From Candidatus Sabulitectum sp. (GTDB lineage Bacteria; Fermentibacterota; Fermentibacteria; Fermentibacterales; Fermentibacteraceae), in the NCBI GenBank assembly GCA_023145935.1, contig JAGLDB010000106.1:1-6560 (forward strand): DNA of 6,560 nucleotides, written 5' to 3'. The notes beneath the pieces were generated by a model. That model was not told the DNA's origin, made no database searches, and saw only the letters and a list, made by a program, of their open reading frames with translations. Below are positions 6,501 through 6,560 of the stretch, one piece after another (position 1 is the first letter of the stretch; every line of letters starts with the position of its first letter). The position numbers and the translations under genes are program-made.

Positions 6501-6530
6501 AACCGGGCAGAGTTGGTCCTCTGCCCGGTT
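6501..6530 (-). terminator. 12-bp perfect hairpin, probable terminator of a gene beyond the right edge
   Basis: AACCGGGCAGAG (6501-6512) and CTCTGCCCGGTT (6519-6530) pair perfectly around a 6-nt loop. In minus-strand sense another frame has a TAA at 6531-6529, at the base of the stem, which is the layout of a gene end plus terminator. The following T-run is short (TTTCC), and an eight-T run comes only about 17 nt later, so termination is likely but not certain. Confidence 0.45.
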
Positions 6531-6560
6531 AAAGAAAATAGCACGCTCCTGGAGTAAACT

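Larger units (their letters stand above)
6193..6560. other. Region without an intact gene upstream of the propeller gene
   Basis: These 368 bases hold the leader, promoter and palindrome of the propeller gene (6193-6302). They are followed by an AT-rich stretch with nothing recognisable (6303-6350), the inverted repeat and orphan paralogue tail (6351-6473), and the strong hairpin (6501-6530). No transposase, tRNA or CRISPR unit is visible. Confidence 0.7.

Noticed and set aside
6474..6560. Open minus-strand frame joining the paralogue tail to the window edge as one gene
   Set aside because: Its translation does not resemble the propeller repeats expected there and runs through a 12-bp inverted repeat; openness over about 30 codons can occur by chance.

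Overview
The window looks like chromosomal DNA from a Gram-negative, moderate-GC bacterium of the FCB (Fibrobacterota-Chlorobiota-Bacteroidota) sphere or a related candidate phylum. The evidence is a clan CD C25 (gingipain-like) peptidase ending in what looks like a type IX secretion (T9SS) C-terminal sorting domain. A lipoprotein with SurA/parvulin character and an O-antigen ligase/polymerase-type membrane protein also imply an outer membrane. One recognisable promoter is of plain sigma-70 type (TTGACA) rather than the Bacteroidota-specific type. Phylum-level placement is inference only.

Left part, plus strand (1-1900): the C-terminal half of an M50 (site-2-protease-like) intramembrane metalloprotease, entering from outside the window, is followed after 8 nt by the C25-type secreted peptidase. 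The stop codon of the first gene overlaps the ribosome binding site of the second, so they form a tightly coupled pair. This pair converges on the next block with only 9 nt between the stop codons.

Middle part, minus strand (5260-1910): a SurA/PpiC-like lipoprotein is followed directly by an O-antigen ligase/polymerase-like protein with a TPR-like tail. The two lie in the same reading frame, separated by a single TAA that abuts a TTG start. Both products act at the envelope: outer-membrane or exported protein folding, and glycan polymerisation or transfer.

Right part, minus strand (6560-5314): a stand-alone secreted beta-propeller-like protein has a clear TTGACA promoter, a strong ribosome binding site that fixes its start, and an intrinsic terminator. 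Upstream of it is the orphan 3' end of a paralogue: 28 codons encode a tail 20/28 identical to the end of the intact gene, with mostly synonymous DNA differences. A 12-bp perfect inverted repeat, the possible terminator of another gene beyond the edge, lies next to it.

As a whole the region reads as cell-envelope and secretion housekeeping with an accessory secreted-protein family at its right end. I found no CRISPR array, phage, transposase or RNA gene. The most distinctive observations are the duplicated, selectively conserved C-terminal tail, the same-frame TAA/TTG gene junction, and the M50-C25 protease pair.
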